Part shown: positions 23,401 through 36,325 of the stretch, in pieces
Layout of the letters: each line of letters opens with the position of its first letter
Numbering within the stretch: the stretch's first letter is position 1
Assembly (NCBI RefSeq): GCF_015832195.1
Contig: NC_052016.1
Span: 29,905,129 to 29,969,128 of the forward strand
DNA length: 64,000 nt
Reading direction: 5' to 3'
Origin: Motacilla alba alba
Taxonomy: Eukaryota > Chordata > Aves > Passeriformes > Motacillidae
Program-made: the position numbers and the translations under genes
Notes under the pieces: generated by a model
Told to the model about the DNA's origin: nothing
What the model saw: only the letters and a program-made list of their open reading frames with translations
Databases searched by the model: none

Positions 23401-25720
23401 ACACTAGTAAATACTTTAAATGCACTAACTAGTAGAAAGATATAAAAAATAAATACTTAAAAAGAAAAAATACTTAAAAGAAGAAATATTTAACAGGAAA
23501 AAAAAAGTCAGTATTCGTGCCGTAGAAAGGATTGGAGATTTTTCATAGATATCGTGCTAATGCTAATAGTCCATGATTTCCTCTTCAAATAACTCTTATA
23601 CATTAATTTATGCTGAAGCTCTTTTAGTGTGTTTCTCCCCTCCTTTCATCCTCCCCACCTCAAAATACACTTGAAACAGTAACCTTAAAGTTCTGAGCAC
23701 TAGTATATTAGAGAGCAATTAGTATTATTTTAGATTTATATTACCAGGTTGCCAACAGGATCACATGGCACAGTGCTGAATTTGTCCTGCCTGCAACAGA
23801 GTTTGCACTTCATTAAAATTCACACAGCAGTGCTTATCTATAGCTGAGACAAAACATGGCCCAGGGGAACACTTGTTACTCTGGGTAATTAATCAGAGGT
23901 GATGGGAAATTTTTCTTAGTGTTCCTGATAATCTCTAGGGCATCATCCAACTGTGAAATTTTGGCATTACTGAAGTGGAAAGCAAATTTCATCGGTAACT
24001 AGAACAGGCCAAGACATTTCTCACAAAGTCACTTCACGACCTGGTGTCATCTGGCAAAGTTTCTTTCTCAGTACAGTCTTTTTTCAGATCTGGAGCAGCA
24101 GTTCATTCCTGTTGAATATTTCACATGCATACATTAAAAGTCCCTTCTTTTGGCAATCATAAGCATATTTTAAGAAAGGTTCTGCACATTCTTTAGTGCA
24201 AATACATTTTTAAAGGGCTTGAATCTATACTCAAAAAAAGTCTGTCAGCTCAGTATACTTGCAATCACATCCTCAATAGGAAATTCATGATTTCACATGG
24301 GCAGGGAGAAAATACATAAGACTGTCAAATGCTTGAAGATTCAAGCACATAGCTTGACACAGCTGGAAAACTTCCCCTTTCTAGAGTGAGGCTTAAAGGT
24401 AATTTTTTAATTAGAAAAAGAAGAATCATTCCCTCCATCAGATGCTCAAACCTTAAGTTGTGTTACTGAAAAAATAAAACCTTAAAAAAATAAAACCCAA
24501 ACCAATAGCATCTTATTGTTGTGGTTGCTAGGCATAGGTTTTCAAATTCATTTATGCTGAGACCAAACAGAAGTGTGTTGTTCTTACTGAAGTGCTTCAG
24601 GATAGCTAAACTTCTAGTGCATAAAATAAGAAGGAAGTTTAAAAAGATTGAAAATATTTTCAGTTCAAAAGAAGAATCTTCCCCAACCCAAAGGACTATT
24701 CAAACATCAGTCTGGTCTCTTAGAAAAAGCTCCATTATTTCAATAAGTGTTAGACAGAGCTGCAACTGACTCAGCCATTTTATTGCCATTTAGCTCTTCC
24801 AGGTACAACTTTATTATTACCGACTGTAAATGATGCACTAACATTTATTTAATATTTTTATAAACTATTCATTAGTTTAGCCCTTCTTGTCCTAAACCTA
24901 AAGATTTTTTTCCAGCTATATTTAAAACGTTATTTCAAGAGTTATAATACACACAAAATAATTGAATCATAAACAGCTATGGTATATAGGACAGAAGTTT
25001 ACAGGCTAAATTTAAATTGACTGATACTTAGGTGTTTCTGCAACATAGAGAACTGCTGAACACATACTGATGGACAGATTTATTGAAGCTCACAAAGAGA
25101 GCTAGCTGCAAGCTTCCTATTTCTTTTTTTGACTGACCCCTGGCTTACAGTCAGTTTTTTTCTGATTAAGAATATACTGTGTTACTGCTGGATGCTCTTG
25201 TTTTGAGTGTGTTGTACAAACTTTACTGTGACAGGAGCTAAATAAAAGCCCATTCTCTCAAATTACTAAACAGCATAATGAATTCTAGCATGGACATTTC
25301 AAAAAAGTGTCTCATTGTGATGATTAATACAAGCTCTCCATAATAGATTCACAAAGAGATTAACGATTTTATGAGTTTAGTAAAAGTAACTGGCTCTCAG
25401 CATTAATTGCCGCCTTTATAGTCTATCCTAAACAAGTCATCATAATGCCTTGGATCCAAAAGAGAATCAGTTCTCTTCGTAACGCGTAGATACTTAGATG
25501 GATGTAGCTTCTTGATACTATTTCTTGTAAATGAAAGGTCATGCTGGTATTGTGCTTTTAGAATGAGCTACATGTCACTGATTGAGTAAATTATGAAACA
25601 AGACATTTCTGGGGTCAGGGTACCACGCATGCCAAGGTCTGCTTTTCAAGTGCAGGACCTGGATGCAAAATCTGTATGCACACTCATGAGGCACATTCCT
25701 TTCCCTGAATACTTCAATGA
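20410..25720. other. Unique AT-rich noncoding sequence
   Basis: No gene is recognised. There are small open frames only (up to 97 codons at 22,600-22,893, in TG/T-rich sequence). A minus-strand donor-like GCAAG|GTGAGA lies near 22,121 with no coding support. Confidence 0.5.
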
Positions 25721-25724
25721 TCAG

Positions 25725-25880
25725 CAGCAAGGTCACCCACTGCTTGTGTAAGTCTGAGTACAATTTCTGTGTGTCTCAGTTTCTTAGTGTGAAAACATGT
25801 TGGTGATACACTCCTTAATATACGAGTTAGGATGGTAAAATGGTTAGTGTTTGTGAAGTTGCATGTTGAAATCTGCTTAG
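25725..25880 (+). repeat. MIR/CORE-SINE relic
   Basis: The order TGTGTCTCAGTTTCTTAGTGTGAAAA, then GGATGGTAAAATGG, then TTAGTGTTTGTGAAGTTGCATGTTGAAATC matches MIR-type consensus ('tgcctcagtttcctcatctgtaaaatgg...aatgtttgtaaagcgctttgaaatc'). It is old, with indels. Confidence 0.6.
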
Positions 25881-28457
25881 CTCACCTCCCTGAACTCAAG
25901 GATAGAGCTATATGAATTCTGTCTTAAAGAACTTACAGTCTTGCTGTTTGAGACATCCACATTGCTTAGATAAGCAATAAGATAAGGTTCAGCTTAACCT
26001 GCTGAGCTTGAGATCTGATTCAGCTATCTCAGTCTGTGAATGGCTGGAGTTGGAGCAATGTATACATTTCATACCAGGGACAGAATTAAGTATCTCCCTG
26101 ATACTCTGTTTTATATCTATGCGAATGTACATGTGCTTATATATAGAATTTTCTTAATGGGGAGCTAAAATCACAAGTCACATAGAAACAATACAAACTA
26201 CACCAAATTTGGACTACAGAAATAAGGGAAAAGTAAGATGAAGGCTCTTTGCACAAATAAATTACCTTAAACCTTGTAGGTGAACAGCACAACAAAACCT
26301 GTAAAATTTCCAATTCAGCAAAAATATCCTTTCTATTTCTGTTCCCTTAATAAATGAATGAATATTACCAAGCCTGCTAGAGACAAATAGGTGGTGTAAG
26401 CTTGTCATGCTAATATCCATAAAGATACTAGGGCACTTGGTGTCATTGTATCAGGAAAAAATCTGTGAAAGAAGGAGAAGAAAGGAAATTCAATGTCTCT
26501 TCAAAGATTGTTATGCAAACTTTACAGATTTACTTGCACAGAATTACTCATATCACACCACCAAACAGTTGAGTATGACTGCCCCCAAAACTCTGCAGAT
26601 AAACCCTGTAGAAACAAGCTGTGTCTATATATATTTGCCTGAGTTTAGTACTACATCTAGCTACAAATTTTGAAAGTCAGTTAAAGAATATGCTGCACCT
26701 CAGACCTGATAGATTAAAATAAATAATTAATAATATAATTTCTTTCAAAATAAGTAATTCCCAAATTAGAATATTTTGGAAATTAGTTGGAAAAGAGCAG
26801 CTAAAGAAATGTGGATTATTCACAGACTTAGACAAGATGGAAAACAATTAGATCATCCATCCCATTTTCCTGCCAATGCAATATTGTTCCCTGCTGTACA
26901 TTTTCTAACACTTAGTTTTTGAAGTCTCTTGGGAAGGGAGATTCCAGCATTTCCTTTGGACACCTAGTGGCACATTGTCAGGCAGGTTTATCCTCCCTCT
27001 CTTCAATCAAGCATTTCCTGTCTCTTCTTACTTCATCTTGCACTCAAGAATTCTTCCTCCTCCTTAGTGCCAGAGCCTTTCAGGAATCCAGAAGGGACAC
27101 TCTGCCTACACAGGAACAGATATTCCCAGAACAGGATATTTCACAGTATGGAAACCTGTAGCAGACAATTTTAGGAGAACATTCTAGTAGACTCCTTTTG
27201 CTGGTCCTTGTGTGCTGGGCAGGATGCATCTGAAAGGTGCTTAACCACCTTGGAACATTTTCAATTCTTCAGTATGAATTTTGGGGAGAAAATCTGTTGA
27301 AACCAAAGGTTTACTGCCTCAGATCAGGTTAGAAGGAATGCTGAATGAAAATCCTGCAGTGAAAAATAAGTACTATGTCACTAGTTATTTGCCCCTTTAA
27401 ATAAAGGAACATAAGAAAGAGGTCTGAATAAAGCAGAAAAATACAGAGAAAAACATTGGCCCAGTGGAGACTGAATACAAACCCATCTGTGCTGGATGGA
27501 TGTGCTCAGGAGAACATCACATATAGGTACAATATTCATAGTCATGCTACAAACACAGTAGCCCACAGTAACTCATTCCAAGCATTTCTCTTACTGACAG
27601 AGTAGTTGTGGAAAAAGATTTATTACCACTCAGCAGGCTGTGTGCAGACTCAGCATCGTGAAAGCGTGGCGCGTGTTGGTGAAGAGATCCCTCTGCAGTT
27701 CCTACAAAAGCTGGTAGTTCCTAGGGAACCCCAGGTCAAATATGGTCTAAAGGTTTTAGACATCTGAAGAGTCAGGTCAAGACAGGAATTTAAGCAGGGT
27801 TTAAGCTGAGTGGAAATGTTCAGCTTGTCAGATTGATGATACAGCGTTTTAACCTGAGCAGTCCAAGTCTGCTACCTTGATGACAGCATTGTACTACAGG
27901 TCATGATAAATGTCATTCTTGAGCTAGAGGTTTAGCTTTGTCTTGAAAAAGCCTTGCCAGAGTACTTGAGGATATTTTCTGAGAACAACAAGAAATGTTA
28001 AATATCTTTTTGTTCTTCAGATTTGAGCAGGTGGACTTCATAGTCATTGGTCTTGCAAAACAGTTTGCAGCAGGGAAGGATTAAGTTTCCATTATCTAAC
28101 TCAAAAGACTGGCCAAATATAAAACAAAAATGATGAAAGAATTTGGTTGTAATTTAGTCTGGGTCTTTGAAGGGATAGAAATATTCTTGGATGTGTCCTT
28201 TGTTTTGACACATTTATGCTGCTTACAAACGGAAGGGCAAAGTTGGAGTATTATTTCCTCCAAACTGTCTCAGCCCCACTTTGTTCTAGTATCTCTGACA
28301 GATTCCCTTTGACAGTGAATGAACTTTCTCTTTTAATATAATTGTTCTTGAAGGTGTTTCAAGCATCCAAAAGAGAAAAGGAAATAGTTCTACAAGTAAT
28401 TTGTGGAAATCTGGGCAGTATCTATAACTTGTAACTTATACAAGGCAATGTAATTTT
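25881..28457. other. Unique noncoding sequence
   Basis: No gene is recognised. An acceptor-like TTTTTGTTCTTCAG lies at 28,020, followed by GAGCAG|GTGGAC. The putative exon would be too short and the donor too weak to call. Confidence 0.45.
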
Positions 28458-28499
28458 AATAAATCTTTTGCTGCTCTTTTAGTAAAAAAAAAAAAAAAA
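28458..28499 (+). other. Poly(A)-tailed end: retrocopy-like 3' terminus
   Basis: AATAAA (28,458-28,463) is followed 20 bases later by A16 (28,484-28,499). This is the layout of a reverse-transcribed mRNA 3' end. Upstream sequence back to about 28,130 is AT-rich like a 3' UTR, and I see no recognisable coding remnant. CR1 does not mobilise poly(A) transcripts efficiently, so such retrocopies are uncommon in birds. Chance juxtaposition remains quite possible. Confidence 0.3.
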
Positions 28500-31183
28500 T
28501 AGAGATAGAAAAGCTGCATAAGTACCTTATTTCACTTAAAATTCAGAGAGCTGAATTAGTGTCTTTTATGTTTTACTGAAACTGTCTTGGTTGCTGCTAC
28601 TTCAGCATCAATTTCAGGAATGAAAGCTAACTAGTGAGAATAAAGACAAGAACATGTGGAGTGGAAAAAAAAACCAGGCTAATAATTAGATCTTTACATA
28701 CTTCATTTGAAGAACTGTAAGAGCATTCAAAAAGGAGAAAAGCAGAACAAAAGTCCTGTGAAGTGCAAGATTTTTGTCCTGAATTACCAAAAATTGGATG
28801 ATCATCAACTGACATTCAATTTCTATTTTAACACATAGGTCAGCCTTAAAAAGGGGGCTTTTTAAATTTTGATGTAAGTAGAAAAAAATATACTTGTTTT
28901 GAAAAGAGGGGAAAAAATAATTTAGAGTGTTTTGCAGTGCTGAATTATTACTTAGGAACACAGTAACCATTGGTCCCACGAGCACACAATGCTACTTACT
29001 TCCGTGATGCACTCCCTGGGAGGGGGGCAGTGAAGCTCCATCAGGCACACCTTTGCAGCTTCATTTGGTGGTAAATTTGGGGTTTCAATTAATTATTTCC
29101 TAGTAAACTGTGGAAAGGCAGTTCCGGGGAAAGCAATAGAAAACTTGTCCCATTTTAGTGCGCAAGCTTCACCCGTGCCACAGAATGTTTTTGACAGCAA
29201 ATGATGAGGTATCCTAAACTAAATTTTAATCTGTACCCTGACAGGAGGTGAAGTGAAGAACAACCATCCGCCTCTAGTGAAGGCTGTGTTTATGGACAGG
29301 ATTGCAGCTTGGGCAAGCCTCCTCCTGTTAGGGCTCGAGGTAGTACCTTCAGGGCAGAGACAGCACAGTAACACTGCAAAGACCTTAAGATCAGCTCAAT
29401 ATTTGTGGTGAGATTAAAAAAAGAAAAAATACCTTCTATTGAGTCAACAGTCACAGGAACTGTGAAAAAGAAAAAAGGAGCAACTTAGACCTATGCCTGG
29501 AATTTACCATCTGTAGTATTTCCAGCTATTCAATCAAATGCACAGTTAGTCAAAAAACTTAGTAAAAGAAGCACTGAAGAATCAGAGGGAAGAGAAATCT
29601 GAATCACAGGCTTTTTCTTCTATACAAGCAGCAAAACATTCAGTATTTGCCAGCACTTGTATGAGGTCTATAAAATCAAAAAGAGAAGGAATTTTAGGTA
29701 CTTGCACAACTTCCACTCCCACCCACAAAAAGCAAAAGCTTATTTTTTTCCTAATTCACAGAAATCAAAGAACTTGTGTATCTACAAATTTAGGAATTTG
29801 TCATCAGAAAAACTAGCAAAAAAGTAAAACCCAAAAGCCCAAATACCCCACAGAAATACCCCAGATGCCACACATCCCCAAACATACCACAATCAGTTTG
29901 GTGGGTAAGTATGAAACAGAGAGGTAGGTGGGCAATTTAACACTAGTTAAAGCTATCTGATTTTCACCCTAGCAAAACTGGTGAAGTCTGTTTAATAAGC
30001 CATCATCTTTTAGAACACAGGAGGAACACTTCCTTGAGATGCATTTCCTGTTTTCCTCTCACTATTCTTTAGAATGGAGAGGGATGGTGCTTCCTTCTCT
30101 GGCTGGGGCAGATGGTTCCACAGCTTGAGCTACTATTTTGATAAAAGCAGAGGGGGAAAAAGAAAAAAGTGAGGGAAAAAGCTTTCTAAGTCCAAATTCC
30201 AAATAAGCTCATCAAGCATCTTCCCAAATACTTCACAACAGCTTCTAAGTTTAGTGATGGCATTGCCTTGAACCAGTCCAGTGAAGACAATGAAATCAAG
30301 TAAATACAACTAACTGTAATGTGTTTATAATATTTTTTTCACTTCTAAAATAACTTATTCCTAATGCAATTGCGTTGTTCCTGGAACGACTCACTGCAGA
30401 GACAGATTACGAACTGCTTCATTCCCTTCTCCTGCAAAAGGATCTATCTCTGTTCACCAGAAAGAACTCTTGTAAGGCAAATGACTTCTAATCCAGTTGT
30501 GGGCAGAATATTGACTCTGTATCACTACGTGTGTATGTACCACCTTACTTATTAAGCCTTGGGGATTTCACATTGAGCAGAGCAATTTAAAACCTTTGTG
30601 GCTAAGCAGTTGTCAGTATGGGTCTTCCAACAGAAGCCAGCTTGACATTAATCATTTACATTTAAGTTTCAGTTGATGTTCCATGCCATTTATTTCATGG
30701 CTGCTGCCTCATCCCAACTCCTTTAGCTGCTCTACATCTTGCAACCCAAAGCACTAGAAATACAAGTTGTGGCAAGCAGTAGAGGCCATGAAAGCTGATG
30801 AAAAGCTCACTGCTGTTTGTGCTGTCCATTGCAGCACCAGCTCAACCCACAGAGCTTGGTCAGGTATTTTAGCAATGCTGCAAAAACCACAGCCTTCCCA
30901 GCTTTGTACACAGCTACACAAACCACTGTCGCTCTTTGGGTGTGAATGATTGCTGACAGCACCCAACTGTGAGGAGTAGAGGGCAGTTTTTGATTATGGA
31001 GGTCACAGTCAAGTCCTCTAAGAAAAAATTCCAGTGACTTTAGCTCCCACACAATGCAAACATACTGACTGATAACACTCAGTCTCCCTTCTCTGTCAGA
31101 TATGACACTTAAGCTCTGCCAGCCACCTAAGAGTTGCTAAAATAAATATGCAGTGCTACTAGCAGGTACTGTTTCCACTTGTT
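28500..31183. other. Unique AT-rich noncoding sequence
   Basis: No gene is recognised. A short TGG|GTAAGT donor-like site at about 29,906 lacks an acceptor. Open frames at 30,750-31,050 overlap on both strands and are unrecognisable. Confidence 0.45.
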
Positions 31184-31208
31184 CCCACCCCCACCCCCCC
31201 TTCCCCCC
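31184..31208 (-). other. G-quadruplex-capable run on the minus strand
   Basis: C3-A-C5-A-C7-TT-C6 on the + strand gives four G-runs with 1-2-base loops on the minus strand. It is the strongest quadruplex pattern in the window. It lies just upstream of a weak exon candidate. Confidence 0.55.
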
Positions 31209-31267
31209 AATTCATGCTGTCAAGACAGTTTCTCCAAAAGAAAAAGAAACTCTGGGTTTTTTGACAG

Positions 31268-31349
31268 GGAAAGAAGACCTCAAATTTGTATCTGCTGTCT
31301 TTAATTTACCAAAGCATTTACATTTACATTATGTAGTAATATTTGTCCA
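31268..31349 (+). other. Weak candidate exon (82 nt)
   Basis: The acceptor GGGTTTTTTGACAG ends at 31,267. The donor GTCCA|GTGAGTTT begins at 31,350. One frame is open throughout and reads GKEDLKFVSAVFNLPKHLHL at the start. I recognise no family. The length is short enough for this to be chance. Confidence 0.15.
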
Positions 31350-34300
31350 GTGAGTTTGACACAAGTGACAGTATTTAGTTGAACACATTCTCTGCAGAAT
31401 AATTTCCCCAGATATCAGTGTGCTAGATTGTATGATGCTCAGACTCTCTCTTTGTGTTGTCCATGTGACATGAACACAGAACTCAAATCAGAGACATATT
31501 TTATCAGATACACTGCTTTCTCTTCTTTAAGGGTATTTCGAGATGCAAATTCTCTAAGAATTTACAGAAATATAAACATGCAGACCTGAACTCCAAGCCT
31601 GTTGTCACACAACTAAGTTGTTGTCTTCCTTTCCTTCCTTCCTTTTTAAACTATTTTGGTTTTAACCCATGATTTCATCTAAGTTTCACAATTGTTGTAC
31701 TTTGGAGATAGGTTTCTTAAAGCAGGTTCCCACTTCCATGGCAAGGTCTACTGAACATTTCAAATTAAGGGTTCCTGTTAAGCTATATGTAAATTTTTAT
31801 CTGATAGTTCACTTTAGTTTTATTGGTTTAGTAGGGGAACTGAGATTATGCTTTTCTTATGAATATCTAATAAAAAGATTCCAGTGCAGAAACACAGCTA
31901 AAGCAGAAATAAAGATGCATTCATATTTTGTAATTTATTTCTGCAGTTAATTCCTTAGCTGATTCATCTGATTTCTGACTGATTACACAGGTCACTGGAC
32001 TTGCCAACACATTTTTGCTCTGAGTCACTTTGTTGCCCAACCAAAGAGAAAGGAAACAAACCTGTCTTTCTACCTCCACTGCTAAATACAAGACAGGGCA
32101 GGAAATAATTATGGAGACAACAAAAGGAGTGCAAGTACTTTTACTTTCTGTGCATAAGCACACATTTGCTCTTCCATGAAAGAAGTAATTTAATGCATAA
32201 AATTTTAGGAAATATTTCAAATCCAACAATACTTGACTGTTTAGTCCTGAATCAATTCTTCTTTATGGCACTTTAAATGTATCCTTCTGAACTAAAGGGC
32301 TTTATATTCCAAGCTAGATCCTCTAGTCCTCCATCAGATGCTAGTGGGATTCACAAACCTATCAATGTGACAATCCACCCTTCAAACTGAAGAAAATTCT
32401 GCATTTAAACCAGAACACCCTGTTACTAGATACTCGAGTAGTTTCCTATTATAAATGTAGCCAAAGCATCACACTACAACAAGTGCTTCCTGACAAAAGG
32501 CAGAAGTGCTCTTCATAATGTGATAGCGACAGATTATACAACAACTTTCACATCATTTGATGGGACACCATTCACCATTTTCTATGGATATGAAACTTTA
32601 AAAACATTAGCATTTATTTATTTCTACCCAGACTTCAGTGTGCTAAATGAAACAGACTGGTTTATTGGCATCTGTAAGACCTTAAATTTATTGAAGGGTG
32701 AATCTGTGGTAAGTTCAAATGCTAACTTAATTAGGGTGTTTACACGGGGTCTTTGCACAATGTTTATGAGATGAAGTTTGAAATAAAATCCAGATATATT
32801 CTGTTTCTGTTTTGTACCATAAAGATTGCAGTGCAGCTAGGAAACATACTTCAGTGAGTCACATCTTGGAAAAGAAAAAGATAAATGGCTAAAAATGCAA
32901 TAATAGTAGGATATCTGGAAATAAACACTAACTGAGAAAGCAGATTTTTTGTAGTCCAGCTCACAATCACTTTCAGTCCATGTTCAGGATGTTGCTTCTG
33001 CTACCCAACTTAAAAAAAAGGGAGACAATCACTTCTCTTGATGACATTACATCTGTAAAAAAGGCAACAGAATTAATTGCTTTTGCTGTCCTGTATTCAG
33101 CTGAGTAAGGCTGTAGAGGTTGAGAGTCCAGGTATTTGCCATTTCAGCTGCTAGCTTATCAATAGCCCTTAACATTTAACTTCATTTCAGATCTTGGAGC
33201 TCCTTGCAAACATGAGCTAGTGCTTTGGTCTTGCAAAGACACACACCATTGTGCAAGTACCCCTGCCATGAAACAGGAATTGGGAGCAAGAATTGCATAT
33301 GTACTTACAGCAGCAGAAATGGAGAGGCCAAACACCAATAATTCTGTTGGTATAATATACCTACGGGGGGGGGGTTTGCACAAAGGCATTCACTACACAT
33401 AAATATCAAAGGAAGAAGGAGAAAAGGTTGCAGTAAATCATGAAAAACAATATTAAAATTAAGGCACTTGATGCGTTCGAAATCTTTCCCTTGCAATTCT
33501 AACTTTTCACTTCATCCCTGCTTTTTGGCCAGGGTAAGAGCTGTGTAGGAAGTTGCAGTCCAGTGCCTCTGTAAAGCAGAGGAGTAGGGTATGTTCTACA
33601 AGTAACTTTCTGGCAGTGTTTGGCTCCAAATGTCTCATCTTCACCTAAATACACTGCCACAGTTGAAAGTTTTTGAGTTAGGCCTACACCCTTTGTCACA
33701 AGAAACACTTACTCATGCCTTACTCGTGTCCTCTGCCTCAAAGCAGGGCTTTCTTACATGGCAGAGGTTTAACCAGAAACAGGACCAAAGTAATCTTTAA
33801 CCTGAAGCAACCTTTTTTAAAAAGTGTATTACTAGAACAGCTGCTTGCTGCATGCATTGCATTTGCAAGCATGTACTGTCACCTTTTCCAAGTGACTAGG
33901 AATTTATTTTGAAGCAGAAGCAAAGGGAAAATGTCCAACAAGTCATCTGATTTATTGCAGTAACCCTCATATACATGCAGTGTTAAAGTGATCATATGGT
34001 TGGCTGTAGAAATGCTATGTAATTCAGTTCAGAGAAAAGGTTTAAAGGATTAAGTGTTACACATACGCTTTTGTAATTACATCAACATGTTAAAAAACCC
34101 AGTTTTTTAAAAAAAGTGCTAAATCACTGTATAGGATATGCAAGCTAAACCAAGAGCCTACTTTGGAGACAAAAGTGAAAAGATATATTTGCCAAGTTAG
34201 ATAGCAAAAGTTTTGGCACCTCTGAAGATCTTGAATGTACACATAGGTGTGATTCAAAACAGTATACACACATTTCCAACAGCAAGATCTGCAATTCCTC

Positions 34301-36248
34301 ACCATCCTACCAAAAATCCTAAAGGATTCTGATAGTCTCTGTACTACCTTGGCTGAGCCTGCATGTTTACTGGTGCCAGATGACATTCTGAGGGGTTTTA
34401 CACTCCAGCATGGATTGCAGGATTTAATGTCCAAGAAGTCCTTAATGCTGTGTTATTTGTGAGAAGTGAAGCATGGGGGCTAACCTTTCTTTTTATTGTA
34501 TTGTTTGTTTGGGGTTGGTTTTTTTTAGTCTTTGTTTGTTCTTCTAAAAAGCAATGTTTCTTTAGTATGATGTTTCCTGGTCTATCCATCTATTTCTCCC
34601 CTGAATAACTTTTAAGATTGCTGGGCAATTTGAAACTCATCCTGAAAGTCTAAAAGAAAACCATATCCTTGCACAAGTTCCTGGAAGTTGGTGGGTGAGC
34701 AATGGGTAGAGACACAACTTGGCATCTTCACAGACAGAAAGACAGACAAGATTTATCTCTTAGTCATTCAGTTTGGCCTCAGGAAACAAAGAATGCAAAT
34801 CCAGGAGAAATCAAAATTCATTGATTTTGCTGCAAGTATAGCAACTTGGAAAATCGAAATCTTGCTATCTTGGGTGATACATAAACAAATCATTAGGGAT
34901 CCAATCCTGCTTCCTCACTATTGATTGAGGTAGGAAGGGAACATCAGTAGAAATACAGTGAGATAATACAGTTTAGGAGCTTACTCTTGTATTCCACTTC
35001 AACACCACATCTTCCAAACATCAGCCTGTTTGGTTGGGTTCTTTTGTGTTTGTTTGTTTTAAAGTGTCACAGACAGTTCCATGTTTCAGAGTAATGAATT
35101 TTTCTTCAGGGAATATCTGTTTGATGAGACTGTTCCTCGAGGGTCTAGTTTAGACTAATGATACTAAATAGCAATGATAAACACACCACTTCTAGTCAGC
35201 ATTCTGCTTCAGGGTAATCTGCGTGGCAGAAAACCAGAATTCGTTACGGCATTTTTCATTGGCTTAACTTGTCATGTAAAATCAGGCTAGAACTTCCTTG
35301 TAGGCTAACTCTGACTACAGCTCTTGGGGTGTCATCAAAAGCTAATTTTCATTAGCAAAGCAGATATTTTCCTGGTTAGGCTGTAGACTGAGCAAGGGAG
35401 AGAGAGGGACAGGCTGGTCTTAAAGGAAGAATCTCTAGAATAATTTATTATGAAAAAAGCAGACAGGGACAGGAATTTATATCCCATTTTGAAATTACCT
35501 TTCACTAACATTAGTGACTCACAAAAAATTGATTAAGATTATAGCCACATGGATGTTACATTGGGTTTGAGCATGATGGAAGAATTTACCAATATCAGTC
35601 CATTAGGTAACCTAGTTTTGACTTGGGTTCCATGTTCCCTTGAATAAAATTACAATGATTTACCACAGCTTTTGTCCTGTGGGGAAAGAAGTGTTCAAAG
35701 CTGTTTAAGTGATCTGAATGCTTTTTTCCAAAACTTCTTTTATAGATCTGTTAGGTTCTCGTAAACCCTATGACAAAATATGAATCCTGCTCATAAACAA
35801 TCCTAACTAGAAAAATATGAAAGAGGGCTTTTTTGCTTAATTTGTACTAAAGTGTTATCGTCTACTCTTAACAAAGTGTTTGTAATCAGTTTGTAATCAG
35901 AATTTTATTTAAGTAGATTCAGAATTAAGCATCTGATATTTGATGTTCAAAATATGAGCTGTCCTTATGGACATACATGAGGACATATATTTCAAAGATA
36001 TTTTTTTCTTGACTAAGTAAGGGAATGCTCAGCCTTGCATTTTAAGGGCCAGAAGTTGCTATTGCAGGTTTAAAAGCCTGCTTGACGATGGATTTAGCTG
36101 CAACTGGCTGCTACAAAGAACCTGCCCAACAAAACATTTTGTCTTTTAGAACTTGAGCAAAGAAGTCTAAAAACAGTCAAAGAATTCAGATGAACATTCC
36201 TGGATTTTGTTTTCTACTACTAGTATTTGCTCAGAAAAACAGACTTAC
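31350..36248. other. Unique AT-rich noncoding sequence
   Basis: Holds a (TTCC)n-like tract at about 31,628-31,648, a G10 run at 33,365-33,374 and T-rich/GTTT tracts near 34,500 and 35,030-35,060. No gene is recognised. Confidence 0.5.
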
Positions 36249-36325
36249 CAGAGAAGCTGAATGAAAAAGTAGGTTGCCATGCTAAGAACACCACTGAATA
36301 TGGCATAGCCAACATGCACACCAGA
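36249..36325 (-). other. Candidate minus-strand exon with strong donor
   Basis: On the minus strand the segment ends at CTCTG|GTAAGTC (donor at 36,248-36,247), a near-consensus site. One frame reads SGVHVGYAIFSGVLSMATYF and continues hydrophobic, like a membrane helix. The acceptor is poor (ATAGCAACAG). A better upstream acceptor at about 36,345 would put stops in that frame but leave another frame open. It could be a membrane-protein exon or a chance open stretch. The protein is not recognised. Confidence 0.2.

Noticed and set aside
26955..26970. ACACCTAGTGGCAC as a CTCF site
   Set aside because: Three mismatches at informative positions of the consensus.
33365..33374. G10 run as a quadruplex
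   Set aside because: A single run without separate G-tracts nearby does not meet the four-run pattern.
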